From JAPULR01 sp963665075 (lineage in GTDB: Bacteria > Chloroflexota > Dehalococcoidia > Lucifugimonadales > GCA-2712585), in contig OY762063.1 in the NCBI GenBank assembly GCA_963665075.1, forward strand, positions 1,736,001 to 1,800,000: 64,000 nt of DNA, read 5' to 3'. The translations under genes and the position numbers were made by a program. Below the pieces are notes generated by a model, which saw nothing but the letters and a program-made list of their open reading frames with translations, had not been told where the DNA came from and ran no database searches. Below, in pieces: positions 40,490 to 48,758 of this stretch. How positions within the stretch are numbered: the first letter of the stretch is position 1; each line of letters opens with the position of its first letter.

Positions 40490-41230
40490 ATGGCGGAATC
40501 GCCTCAGGTTCGGGCGTCGCTGTTTGTTACGTGTCTGGTGGACCAGCTTTTTCCCGAAGTTGGGGAGGCGGTGGTGGGCGTGCTGCGGGGTCAGGGGGCG
40601 CGAGTGGACTTCCCGCCGGGTCAGACCTGCTGCGGACAGCCGTTGTTCAACTCAGGGTTTCGTCAGGACGCGGCAGAGCTTGGCAAGCGGGTTCTCGACG
40701 AGTTCGGGGATAGTCAGTACGTGGTTGTGCCGTCGGGGTCGTGCGCTTCGATGATGAAGGTGTTTTACCCGGAGATTTTTCGGGGGGATGCGGAGTACGG
40801 GCCGAAGGCGAAGGCGTTGAGCGGGAAGGTGTACGAGTTCTCGCAGTTTCTGGTGAAGGCGCTGGGGGTTGAGGACGTGGGGGCGAATCACGAGGGCAAG
40901 GTGACGTATCATCCATCGTGTCACTTGTTGAGAGAGTTGGAGGCGAAGGAGGAGCCGGTGTCGCTGCTGAAGGGGGTGAGGGGTTTGGAGTACGCGCCGT
41001 TGGAAGACGCCGAGACGTGCTGCGGCTTCGGGGGGACTTTCTCGGTGAAGTACCCGGATATTTCCGAGGCGATGCTGGAGGACAAGGTTGCGAACGTGGT
41101 CAAAAGCGGGGCGTCGACGGTGACGGCGTGCGACGCCAGCTGCCTGATGCAGATTCGGGGCGGGTTGAGGCGTCGCGGAGCCGGGGTGGAGGCTCGGCAT
41201 CTGGCGCAGATTTTGTGGGGAGGTTCTTAG
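40490..41230 (+). CDS. lutA: Lactate utilization protein LutA-like ((Fe-S)-binding CCG-domain protein)
   Basis: 246 residues from ATG 40490. Two CCG domains: GQTCCGQPLFNSG and ETCCGFGGTFSVKYP, with HPSCHLLRELEA between. LutABC oxidises L-lactate to pyruvate through Fe-S clusters. It is followed by lutB and lutC on the same strand, separated from lutB only by a repeat-filled spacer. Confidence 0.92.
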   Translation: MAESPQVRASLFVTCLVDQLFPEVGEAVVGVLRGQGARVDFPPGQTCCGQPLFNSGFRQDAAELGKRVLDEFGDSQYVVVPSGSCASMMKVFYPEIFRGDAEYGPKAKALSGKVYEFSQFLVKALGVEDVGANHEGKVTYHPSCHLLRELEAKEEPVSLLKGVRGLEYAPLEDAETCCGFGGTFSVKYPDISEAMLEDKVANVVKSGASTVTACDASCLMQIRGGLRRRGAGVEARHLAQILWGGS

Positions 41231-41244
41231 ATGTTGGGGGATCA

Positions 41245-41395
41245 CCCCCATCCACGCTCTACCCTTCGACAAGCTCAGGGTGAGCGGGGATGGATTCCCG
41301 CCTGCGCGGGAATGACGAAGGGGTGGCGGGAATGACGATTATGCAAAGGTCTGCTCAAGGGAGGGGAGTTGTGCATAAGGTATCTCAAGGGGTAG
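41245..41395. repeat. Dispersed repeats between lutA and lutB
   Basis: Contains CTCTACCCTTCGACAAGCTCAGGGTGAGCGGGGATGG, the hairpin TTCCCGCCTGCGCGGGAATGACG, and TTATGCAAAGGTCTGCTCAAGGG, which matches the right end of the MITE-like elements. No left end was found. Confidence 0.75.
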
Positions 41396-41399
41396 GAAA

Positions 41400-42845
41400 A
41401 TGGCTGAAGTAAAGACGCAGGAATTCCGGCGGGCCTCGGCAACGGCGTTGGCGAACGTCAAGTTGCAGTCGTATCTGGGTCGGTCGATAGGCTCCTTCGA
41501 CGGGGCGCGGGCCGAGGCCATCGAGGAAATTTCGCCCCAGCGCTGGGAGGAGCTTCGGCTGCAAGCGCGGGTTATCAAGCGTCATACGCTGGACAATCTG
41601 GACTACTATCTGGGACTGCTGCGGGAAAGGGTCATGGCGAACGGCGGTCACGTGCACTTCGCCAAAGACGCGGAGGAGGCGCGGGCCATCGTGGGCCGCA
41701 TCGCCCAGACGCGGGGGCTGAAGCTGGCCATCAAGAGCAAGTCGATGGTGTCGGAGGAGATGGGGTTGAATCCGTTTCTGGAAAGCATCGGCACGGAGCC
41801 GGTGGAGACGGATCTGGGGGAATACATCATCCAGTTGGCGGAGGAGACGCCCTTCCACATCATTGCGCCGGCGATGCACAAGACGCGGGAGGAGGTTTCG
41901 GAGCTATTCGGGGAGAAGATCGGGCGGCCCGGATTGGAGGAGATCGAGGCGATGGCGGGCGCGGCGCGGGAGGCGCTGCGGGAGAAGCTGGTGAGCGCGG
42001 ACATGGGGATAACGGGGGCGAACTTCCTGGTGGCGGAGACGGGGACGGTTACGCTGATAACGAACGAGGGCAACGGGCGGTTCTGCACGTCGGTGCCGCG
42101 GGTGCTGGTGTCGATAACGGGGATGGAGAAGGTGGTGCCTTCGATGGAGGACCTGGCCACATTTATCCGACTGCTGCCGCGGGCGGCGACGGGGCAGCGT
42201 ATCAGCAGCTACGTCACCCACGTCTACGGGCCGAAGCGGGACGAAGACGAGGATGGGCCGGAGGAATACCACCTGGTAATCGTCGACAACGGGCGGTCGC
42301 GACTGCTGGCGGACCCGGACTTGAGGGAATCGTTGTACTGCATCCGGTGCGGGGCGTGTCTGAACACGTGCCCGGTGTACCGGAAGGTGGGGGGGCATTC
42401 GTATGGGTGGGTGTATCCCGGGCCTATCGGGGCGGTGGTGTCGCCGGTGCTGGTGGGGCTGGACCGGAGCAAGGACTTGCCGAACGCATCGAGTTTGTGC
42501 GGGGCGTGTCGGGACGTTTGCCCCATCAAGATAAACATCCCGCACATGCTGTTGAAGCTGCGGTCTCAGCTTTCGGAGGGTTCTCCGACTAGCACAAAGA
42601 AGGCTTCTTTTGTCGACCGGGTGATGGCAAGGGGATACCGGCGGTTGATGAGCAGTCCGCGCCTGCTGGGGATGGTTCGGACGTTGGGGCTGTTGGCGCA
42701 GTGGCCTTTTTCGAGAGGTAAGTTCATTCGGCGGATGCCGCTGCCGCCCTTCTCGCGGTGGACGCGGACGCGGGATATGCCGTCGCTGGCGCCCAAGAGT
42801 TTCCGGCAGATTTGGTCGGAGCGGCTGGAGGGAGAGGAGCGATGA
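41400..42845 (+). CDS. lutB: Lactate utilization iron-sulfur protein LutB
   Basis: 481 residues from ATG 41400. The middle has VETDLGEYIIQLAEETPFHI and GANFLVAETGTV; the C-terminal half has two [4Fe-4S] motifs, CIRCGACLNTCPVYRKVGGH and CGACRDVCPIKINIP. Full length. It is coupled to lutC by a 4-base ATGA overlap. Confidence 0.94.
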   Translation: MAEVKTQEFRRASATALANVKLQSYLGRSIGSFDGARAEAIEEISPQRWEELRLQARVIKRHTLDNLDYYLGLLRERVMANGGHVHFAKDAEEARAIVGRIAQTRGLKLAIKSKSMVSEEMGLNPFLESIGTEPVETDLGEYIIQLAEETPFHIIAPAMHKTREEVSELFGEKIGRPGLEEIEAMAGAAREALREKLVSADMGITGANFLVAETGTVTLITNEGNGRFCTSVPRVLVSITGMEKVVPSMEDLATFIRLLPRAATGQRISSYVTHVYGPKRDEDEDGPEEYHLVIVDNGRSRLLADPDLRESLYCIRCGACLNTCPVYRKVGGHSYGWVYPGPIGAVVSPVLVGLDRSKDLPNASSLCGACRDVCPIKINIPHMLLKLRSQLSEGSPTSTKKASFVDRVMARGYRRLMSSPRLLGMVRTLGLLAQWPFSRGKFIRRMPLPPFSRWTRTRDMPSLAPKSFRQIWSERLEGEER

Positions 42846-43585
42846 TGGAAAGCCTTGGGACGCCGCCGGGGGAGTTTATTGCGTCGGTGAGGGAGGCGTT
42901 GGGTCGGAAGGCGGGGCCGCCGGAGCGTCCGTATGACCGCATGGAAGAGGAACGGGCGTCGGTGGAGGAGCGGGCTCGGACGATGCAGGAGGGGCTGGCG
43001 GTGAACCGGCGGGTCAACGTGGACGAGCTGGCGCGGGTGGCGGCGCTGCGGGGTTGGGTGGTGCATCGGGCGTCGGGGGTGGAGGACGCTGTCGGCTACG
43101 TCTATCAGTTGGCGGAGAAGATGGAAGCGCGGCGGGTGGTGCGGTCGCTGGAGGGGGTTTTTGACGACGTGCCGTTGGACGACGCGCTTTCGTCGTTGGG
43201 GGCTTCGGTGCAGGTGATGGCGCGGGAGGACGAAAGCGCGGGTAGTTTCAATCCAACCGACGCGGATTTGGGAGTGACCGGGGTTGACTACGCCATCGCG
43301 GAGACGGGGAGCGTGGTCATTCTGCCCCGGCGGGGGGTGAGCCGGGTGACGTCGCTGCTTCCGCCGGTGCACGTGGCGTTGGTGAAGCCTTCGCAGACGT
43401 TGGAGAGTCTGGATGATTTGTATCTGCTGCGAAGGGTGGCGTATTTGAGAGATGGCGTGGACGCGGGCAGCTACATGAATTTCATTACGGGGCCGAGTCG
43501 GACGGCGGACATCGAGATGACGTTGGTGGTCGGCGCCCACGGGCCGAGGGAAGTCCACATGGTGATTCTGGATTGGGGGTTGTAG
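42842..43585 (+). CDS. lutC: Lactate utilization protein LutC
   Basis: 247 residues from ATG 42842 inside the lutB stop. The LUD domain is seen in GVTGVDYAIAETGSVVILP, HVALVKPSQTLESLDD, and FITGPSRTADIEMTLVVGAHGPREVHMVIL in the C-terminal half (shown here as separate blocks). Completes the lutABC operon. Confidence 0.92.
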   Translation: MMESLGTPPGEFIASVREALGRKAGPPERPYDRMEEERASVEERARTMQEGLAVNRRVNVDELARVAALRGWVVHRASGVEDAVGYVYQLAEKMEARRVVRSLEGVFDDVPLDDALSSLGASVQVMAREDESAGSFNPTDADLGVTGVDYAIAETGSVVILPRRGVSRVTSLLPPVHVALVKPSQTLESLDDLYLLRRVAYLRDGVDAGSYMNFITGPSRTADIEMTLVVGAHGPREVHMVILDWGL

Positions 43586-43589
43586 TGGT

Positions 43590-43790
43590 GGGCGCCCTTC
43601 GACAAGCTCAGGGTGAGTGGAGGGGGAGTTTCACCCCCATCCCCGTATCAAGCACGGGGCAGGCTCTAACCTTCCCCCGTCAAAGGGGAAGGGATAAGAT
43701 GGATTCCGGCCTGTGCCGGAATGACGAGAAAGTCGCAGGGGAAGGGAGATTCTTCGCTACGCTCAGAATGACAGGCGCGAGTAGGGGAGG
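43590..43790. repeat. Dispersed repeats after lutC
   Basis: Contains CCCTTCGACAAGCTCAGGGTGAG, CCCCGTATCAAGCACGGGG, CCTTCCCCCGTCAAAGGGGAAGG, the hairpin variant TTCCGGCCTGTGCCGGAA, and TTCTTCGCTACGCTCAGAATGACAGG. No gene in 43586-43799. Confidence 0.78.
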
Positions 43791-43799
43791 GAGCGAAAT

Positions 43800-44141
43800 A
43801 TGCCGATGAGAGTTGGGTTCGTGCAGTATCGAATGAAGCTGTTGCAGGAGGAGTTGGAGAAGATTATCGCCATGCTGCCGCAGTTGGGGGTCAGGCGGGC
43901 GATTCTGTTGAATCCGCTCTACCCGGGGACGGTGGAGCCGGACACGCCGTTGAAGCTGGTGATGATAATGGAGGACGACCGGCCTTTCGTCCGGCGGCCC
44001 GACTTCTTCTACAGCCACCTTTCGCCCTCGGTGGCGGTGGATTTTTACCCGTATACGCCGGAGGAGTTCGACGAGTTGGGGTCTTCAGACTCGAATCTGG
44101 GGAAGGCCCTGCAGATGGGGGAGGTGGTCTATGATGCCTAA
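43800..44141 (+). CDS. Degenerate minimal nucleotidyltransferase (MNT-like)
   Basis: 113 residues from ATG 43800. Position in an operon before a HEPN gene and the fold order (helix, LGVRRAILLNPLYPGTV strand-turn, PLKLVMIMED, then SVAVDFYPYTPEEF) match MNT antitoxins. The catalytic signature is lost: where GS..(10)..D.D should be, it reads NP and later TPLKL. It is therefore likely a non-catalytic partner or antitoxin of the HEPN protein, with which it overlaps by 11 bases. Confidence 0.6.
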   Translation: MPMRVGFVQYRMKLLQEELEKIIAMLPQLGVRRAILLNPLYPGTVEPDTPLKLVMIMEDDRPFVRRPDFFYSHLSPSVAVDFYPYTPEEFDELGSSDSNLGKALQMGEVVYDA

Positions 44142-44550
44142 CCGTAGGTCGGAGGGGGAGCGATGGCTGGCGCAGGCGGAGCGGGACTTGTCGGACGCGC
44201 GGCTGGCGCAGGAGCACGAGCGGTTCAACCTGGCCTGCTTTTTGGCGCAGCAGTGCGGCGAGAAGGCGATGAAGGGGTTTCTCTACGCTCGTGGCGCGGA
44301 GGACGTTTGGGGGCACTCGCTGGCGGACTTGTGCGAGGACGCGAAGGTGTTCGAGATGCTGTTCGACGTGTTGAAGGTGCGGGCCATCTACCTGGACAAG
44401 TATTACAACCTGACGCGGTATCCGAATTATCTGCCCGGCGGCATACCCGCCGACGTGTTCGACCATCTGGAGGCGGAGCGGGCGCTTGAGCTGGCGGGGG
44501 AGGTGCTGGGGTTCGTCCGGGATCGGCTGGCGGAGGAGTTGGGCTCGTAG
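44131..44550 (+). CDS. HEPN domain protein
   Basis: 139 residues from ATG 44131. Typical HEPN sequence: WLAQAERDLSDARLAQEHER, FNLACFLAQQCGEKAMKGFL, and the HSLADLCED segment, then LTRYPNYLPGG. HEPN proteins paired with MNT proteins form type VII-like toxin-antitoxin systems in which HEPN is an RNase. Here it overlaps the MNT-like gene upstream and a third gene downstream by one base. Confidence 0.85.
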   Translation: MMPNRRSEGERWLAQAERDLSDARLAQEHERFNLACFLAQQCGEKAMKGFLYARGAEDVWGHSLADLCEDAKVFEMLFDVLKVRAIYLDKYYNLTRYPNYLPGGIPADVFDHLEAERALELAGEVLGFVRDRLAEELGS

Positions 44551-44897
44551 TGGGGGTGAGCAGGTCGAAGGCGTGGGAGTACGCGGAGGGGATTCTGGAC
44601 ATTCCCAAACGACGGGTGCCGGTGACGCTGCGGCACGGGAAGGGGGGCGTGGTATTGCTGCATCAAGGCAGGGTTATGACGCGATGCTACAACTCGCGGG
44701 TGGGGAGGGTGGCGGCGCGATACGTGGCGGCGGCGTTGGGGGTGGAGTTGCCGGAGGCGGGGGAGTCGGTGGAGACGGCGGTGAGCACGGGGGTGTTGTT
44801 CCGAGCGATTTCGATTTCGTCGCTGGACTTGAGGAGGCCGGCGACGCATCCGATTCTGGCGCGGATGCTGGAGGAGGCGGAGTTTCAGCGGGGGTGA
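44550..44897 (+). CDS. Hypothetical third gene of the MNT/HEPN operon
   Basis: 115 residues from GTG 44550, whose G is the last base of the HEPN stop codon. Basic N-terminus (MGVSRSKAWEYAEGILDIPK), a strand-rich middle (VTLRHGKGGVVLLHQGRVM) and two helices. No family recognised. Tight coupling implies it works with the HEPN pair or is simply part of the same metabolic operon. Confidence 0.6.
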   Translation: MGVSRSKAWEYAEGILDIPKRRVPVTLRHGKGGVVLLHQGRVMTRCYNSRVGRVAARYVAAALGVELPEAGESVETAVSTGVLFRAISISSLDLRRPATHPILARMLEEAEFQRG

Positions 44898-44962
44898 GGG
44901 GGATTTTTCACCCCCATCCTAACCTTCCCCCATCAAGGGGGAAGGGACTAAGGAGACAGGAT

Positions 44963-45793
44963 TTAGGTTTCTATGGGGGTGTCGTTGCGGTTGCCCCATT
45001 CGGCCCAGGAGCCGTCGTAGTTGCGGGCGTCGGGGTAGCCGAGGAGCTTGAGGACGAAGGTGCCGTGCGCCGCACGGATGCCGGCCTGTCAATGAGCGTC
45101 GATGCGCTTGTCGGGGGTGATGCCGTTGTCCTCCAGGATGCGGCGGATTTCGGAGGCGGGCTTGAGCAGGTGGGTCCGTCCGTCCACCAGATCCAGCCAC
45201 TCCAGATGAACGGCGCCGGCGATGCGGCCCGGCCGGCGGTTGCCGCGGGTGGTCGTCCCTTCGTATTCGCCGCGGCTCCTAACGTCCCAGACCACTACCT
45301 CGGGGTTGTTCATGTCCTCCATCAGCTGGTCCGCCGTCACCATCATGGAGTCGTCCAAGCGGGGAGTGAAGGTCACGGAAGGAAGGTCTCGGGTGGGTTT
45401 GTCGGAGATGGGGCGGCCTTCGGAAAGCCACTTGCGCCAGCCGCCGTCCATGACTTTGACGTTTCTGTGGCCGTAGTGATGGAGCGCCCACCAGAGGCGG
45501 GCGGCGTAGAGGCCGCGGGAGTTGTCGTAGGCCACGACGAGAGTGTCGTCGCCGATGCCCAGGGATTCGGCCATCTGCTTGAATCCGTCGGGGCCGAAGA
45601 CGTGGAGGCGGTTGGTGTCCGGGTCCTTCTGGTAGTGGTCCTCCTGAAAGACGGCGCCGGGGATATGGGCGCGCTGGTACTGGTCGGGAACGTCGCAATC
45701 CACCACGCGGATGCCGGGTTCGCCCAGGTGGTCTCCGAGCCAGCCGGCGCTGGTCAGGAATTCGGGGTGTACGAAGTCGGTTCTGTCGCTCAT
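44963..45793 (-). CDS. Rhodanese-family sulfurtransferase, probable selenoprotein
   Basis: 276 residues from ATG 45793 (MSDRTDFVHPEF), reading the TGA at 45091-45089 as selenocysteine (residue 235). Two rhodanese domains: the first has VDCDVPDQYQRAHIPGAVFQ, the second DVRSRGEYEGTT. In this family the active site of domain 2 reads (Y/H)CQAGIRAAH; here it is HUQAGIRAAH, with TGA exactly at the catalytic cysteine. After the TGA the frame stays homologous (FVLKLLGYPDARNYDGSWAE, WGNRNDTPIE) to a normal TAA. A hairpin begins 12 bases after the TGA. Selenium would sharpen persulfide chemistry. It is unrelated in sequence position to the four-domain rhodanese. Confidence 0.88.
45063..45077 (-). promoter_or_regulatory. 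Putative bacterial SECIS hairpin of the rhodanese gene
   Basis: In the mRNA, CCGUGC, loop GGC, GCACGG forms a perfect six-base-pair stem. The G-containing apical loop is 17-20 bases after UGA, the spacing seen for bacterial SECIS elements that bind SelB. Confidence 0.7.
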
Positions 45794-45799
45794 GGTTCG

Positions 45800-46030
45800 C
45801 TCCAAACTCGCGCCGCCGGCATGTGGGTTCCGGCGGGCGCATAATCACGTATAATCGTCCACAACAATATCCTACAAATTTGGGCGGGTGGCAACCGGGG
45901 GGAGAGAGAAGATGGATTCCCGCCTGCGCGGGAATGACGGGAAGGGATTGGGGGTTCTTGCCTATGGGTGGGGGCGTACATATACTTGGGCAGGAGACCG
46001 GCAGGGCATTCGGTTGAATTCGGAGAGTCG
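45800..46030. other. Divergent intergenic region with one hairpin repeat
   Basis: Between the rhodanese start and 46042: an AT-rich stretch near 45840-45880 that may hold divergent promoters, and one GGATTCCCGCCTGCGCGGGAATGACGG repeat at about 45914. No gene. Confidence 0.6.
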
Positions 46031-46041
46031 AGGTGGAAGCT

Positions 46042-46224
46042 ATGAACGTCGAAGAGGTACGCAAGCTGTTGGGGGCGACGGGGGTTACGGTGTCGGAGGA
46101 GCGGCTGAAGGAGTTGGCGGAAACGATGACGACGTACCGTCCGAAGGTGGACGCGTTGTACGAGGTGGACGTGGACGACGTGGAGGCGGCGGGGGCGTTT
46201 CAGCCCGAATGGACGGGGGAATAG
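46042..46224 (+). CDS. Small AtzG/GatC-like protein preceding amidase
   Basis: 60 residues from ATG 46042 (a GTG at 46033 is possible). Helical (NVEEVRKLLGATGVTVSEER, LKELAETMTTYRPKV) with an acidic strand and a FQPEWTGE end. The size, helix layout and position before an amidase-signature gene resemble GatC and AtzG, small partners that stabilise an amidase. Homology is suggestive, not proven. Confidence 0.55.
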   Translation: MNVEEVRKLLGATGVTVSEERLKELAETMTTYRPKVDALYEVDVDDVEAAGAFQPEWTGE

Positions 46225-46229
46225 GCGGG

Positions 46230-46380
46230 GCTTTTCACCCTCACCTTAATCCTCTCCCTCGAGGGAGAGGAGAAGAAGTGGGATGCTCTCTAAAGGGGGA
46301 GGGGAGAAGATGGATTCCCGCTTTCGCGGGAATGACGAAAGGGGTGGCGGGAATAACGGTCATCCAAAGGTGTCAATCAT
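46230..46380. repeat. Dispersed repeats before the amidase gene
   Basis: Contains CCCTCACCTTAATCCTCTCC with the palindrome CTCTCCCTCGAGGGAGAG, the hairpin GGATTCCCGCTTTCGCGGGAATGACG, and a diverged GTCATCCAAAGGTGTC end sequence. Confidence 0.72.
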
Positions 46381-46409
46381 GGGGGAAGAGGAAATAAGGA
46401 GAATGAACT

Positions 46410-47813
46410 ATGTCGCAACCATCGACGGAACTTTACCACCTGACCATACGGGAAGCGGCGGGGCTGATTGAGTCGAAGCAGCTATCGCCGGTGGAGCTAA
46501 CGCAGGCGTTGCTGGACCGCATCGACGCCATCGACGGGGACATCAAGAGCTACATCACGCTGTTGAGGGACGAGGCGCTGGCCCAGGCGCGGGCCGCCGA
46601 GGCGGAGATTCAAGCCGGAAATTATCGGGGGCCGCTGCACGGGATTCCGATGGGGCACAAGGATTTGTACGACACGAAGGGCGTTCTGACCACGGGCCAG
46701 TCCAAGCTCTACGAGCATCGGGTGCCGACGGAAGATTCGACGGCCATCGCCCGTTTGAACGAGGCGGGAAGCATTCTGCTGGGGAAGGTGGCGATGTTCG
46801 AGTTGGCGATGGGCGGGCCGGAGACTAGTCTGTTCGAGCAGACGCTGCATCCCTACGGGGCCGAAATCGCGACGGGGGGTTCCAGCAGCGGGTCGGCGAC
46901 GTCGGTGGCGGCGGGAATGGCGATGGGGTCGCTGGGTTCGGACACGGGGGGGTCCATACGGGGGCCGGCGTCGTCCTGCGGCATCGTGGGGCACAAGCCC
47001 ACCTACGGGCTGGTGAGCCGGTACGGGGTGCTGGACCTCAGCTGGTCGTTGGACCACTGCGGGCCAATGACGTGGACGGTGGAGGACTCGGCGCTGATGC
47101 TTCAGGCCATCGCGGGCTACGACCCGAAGGACCCGGCGTCGGCGAACGTGGCGGTTCCTGACTACTCGGAGGCGCTGCGGGAGGACGTGAAGGGGTTGAA
47201 GATCGGCGTGCCGGAGCACTACTGCTTCGGCGAGGAGTCGGGGACGGACGAAGAGGTGGAAGCGCTGGTGAAGAAGGCGTTGGAAGACTTGGAGGGGCTG
47301 GGAGCGCGCGTGGAGCCGGTGACGATTCCGTGCCTGGAGTACGCGCCGCAGGTGAACATCGTAATCATCATGAGCGAGGCGTACAGCATCCACCTGCCGA
47401 ACGTGAGGACGCAGCCGGAGAAGTACGGGGAGAATTTCATCAAGCATCTGTACACGGGCGGGCTGTTCTCGGCGGCGGACTACATACAGGCGCAACGGGC
47501 GCGGAGCGTGATCCGGCGGGAGTTCCACGAGGTGATGAAGGAGTATGACCTGCTGGCGCTGCCGATGGGGCACAGTCCGCCGGGGAAGCTGGAGGACTTC
47601 ACGCCGGGCAAGTCTCTGTACGGGCCGAGCTTCATGGCGCCGTTCAACCAGACGGGGATGCCGGCGATTTCGGTGCCGTGCGGGTTGAGCAGCGAGGGGC
47701 TGCCGGTGGGGATGCAGTTCGCGGGGCGGGTGTTCGACGACGCGACGGTGTTCCGGGCGGCGTACACGTACCAGCAGCACGCGGGGCATTACAAGAAGAG
47801 GCCGATTGCGTAG
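46410..47813 (+). CDS. Amidase-signature family hydrolase
   Basis: 467 residues from ATG 46410 with AAGGAG upstream. Catalytic Lys in PMGHKDLYDTKG, cis-Ser in TGGSSSGSATSVAAG and nucleophile Ser in GSDTGGSIRGPASSCG. The family hydrolyses amide bonds, including Glu-tRNA(Gln) transamidation by GatA. The tail PVGMQFAGRVFDDATVFRAA is typical. A free-standing amidase is likelier than true GatA because no gatB is nearby. Confidence 0.9.
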   Translation: MSQPSTELYHLTIREAAGLIESKQLSPVELTQALLDRIDAIDGDIKSYITLLRDEALAQARAAEAEIQAGNYRGPLHGIPMGHKDLYDTKGVLTTGQSKLYEHRVPTEDSTAIARLNEAGSILLGKVAMFELAMGGPETSLFEQTLHPYGAEIATGGSSSGSATSVAAGMAMGSLGSDTGGSIRGPASSCGIVGHKPTYGLVSRYGVLDLSWSLDHCGPMTWTVEDSALMLQAIAGYDPKDPASANVAVPDYSEALREDVKGLKIGVPEHYCFGEESGTDEEVEALVKKALEDLEGLGARVEPVTIPCLEYAPQVNIVIIMSEAYSIHLPNVRTQPEKYGENFIKHLYTGGLFSAADYIQAQRARSVIRREFHEVMKEYDLLALPMGHSPPGKLEDFTPGKSLYGPSFMAPFNQTGMPAISVPCGLSSEGLPVGMQFAGRVFDDATVFRAAYTYQQHAGHYKKRPIA

Positions 47814-47858
47814 AGGGGAGCGCCCTCACCTTAATCCTCTCCCTCCAGGGAGAGGAGA

Positions 47859-48206
47859 ATGATCGAGGAGAAGGAAGTCGTGAATGAAGAATTGGAGGAC
47901 AAAATACTACTCGTAGACGACATTAGACGATTCGCCTTCTCCATAATGTGTCTTCCCACGGATTTACACGACGATTGGTGCTTGACCGATGGAAAGAATA
48001 CCTTTGACCTGAAAGTCAGCGATGAATTCCTTGTGAGGAAAATTAGGGCAGTGCGGCGTATCGTCTCAAGGCAAGACGTTATCCTATGCAATGTTCGTTT
48101 CCGTCAATGGCTGCATAGAGGAGGCTTGGAGACAAGACAGGACATTGTGGAAGTCTTGGAGCACCGCTCCCCTTGGATTGCCATGCAATTCGACGAAAGC
48201 GCCTAA
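47859..48206 (+). CDS. Hypothetical protein
   Basis: 115 residues from ATG 47859. The start follows GGGAGAGGAGA, part of a dispersed CTCTCCCTCCAGGGAGAGGAG repeat, so the repeat provides the ribosome-binding site. Contains LVDDIRRFAFSIMCLPTDLH and an RIVSRQDVILCNVRFRQWLH segment. AT-richer than neighbours. No family recognised. Confidence 0.5.
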   Translation: MIEEKEVVNEELEDKILLVDDIRRFAFSIMCLPTDLHDDWCLTDGKNTFDLKVSDEFLVRKIRAVRRIVSRQDVILCNVRFRQWLHRGGLETRQDIVEVLEHRSPWIAMQFDESA

Positions 48207-48265
48207 CGAATCAAAAGGGGATTATAAACAATGCTTGACGAATACCATTTGCACCAGGAGTAACC

Positions 48266-48652
48266 ATGAAGGATATATGGACAGCTCTGTCAATAGCATT
48301 CGTGGTTGGGTTCTTGCTGACACTGGCGCCTGCATGCGGAGGTGAAGACCCGTCTGAGACACATGCACCGTCGATGCCGAAGATGACACCTCACCAGTTG
48401 TTCGAGGAACGCGCTGCGAACGCCACGCGGTTCGACGACACCTACGTGGGACGGAAAATCCAAGTCGAAGGCGAGGTAAAGCGTATAGACAACAGCAAGG
48501 TATACCTCAGCGCTGGCCTTATCAACGAAGTGGCCCTTGAAGGTCTTCCGCGTGATGTCCAAGCGTCACTGGATAAAAGTGACACCTTCACGGCAGTCTG
48601 CACGGTAGGACATAAAGGTATCCGCACGATGACGTTGAAGGATTGTCGATAG
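48266..48652 (+). CDS. Lipoprotein with OB-fold (tRNA_anti-like) domain
   Basis: 128 residues from ATG 48266 after CAGGAG. Signal peptide with lipobox LAPAC, then a linker and, from about residue 45, FEERAANATRFDDTYVGRKI followed by VEGEVKRID, the pattern of secreted OB-fold tRNA_anti-like domains. Probably a periplasmic or surface binding protein. Function unknown. Confidence 0.65.
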   Translation: MKDIWTALSIAFVVGFLLTLAPACGGEDPSETHAPSMPKMTPHQLFEERAANATRFDDTYVGRKIQVEGEVKRIDNSKVYLSAGLINEVALEGLPRDVQASLDKSDTFTAVCTVGHKGIRTMTLKDCR

Positions 48653-48758
48653 AGCAACTCTGTCAAGGATTGGTTGTAATTCCCAATCAAAAAATGCAAG
48701 ATACGTTCCAGAAAAAGGGGGAAGGATATTGGCTGAATCTAGTGGCGGAGCAACAGGA

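Noticed and set aside
48653..48758. Glycine riboswitch before gcvT
   Set aside because: The short leader lacks the tandem conserved aptamer cores; only a plain AT-rich leader and ribosome-binding site are present.
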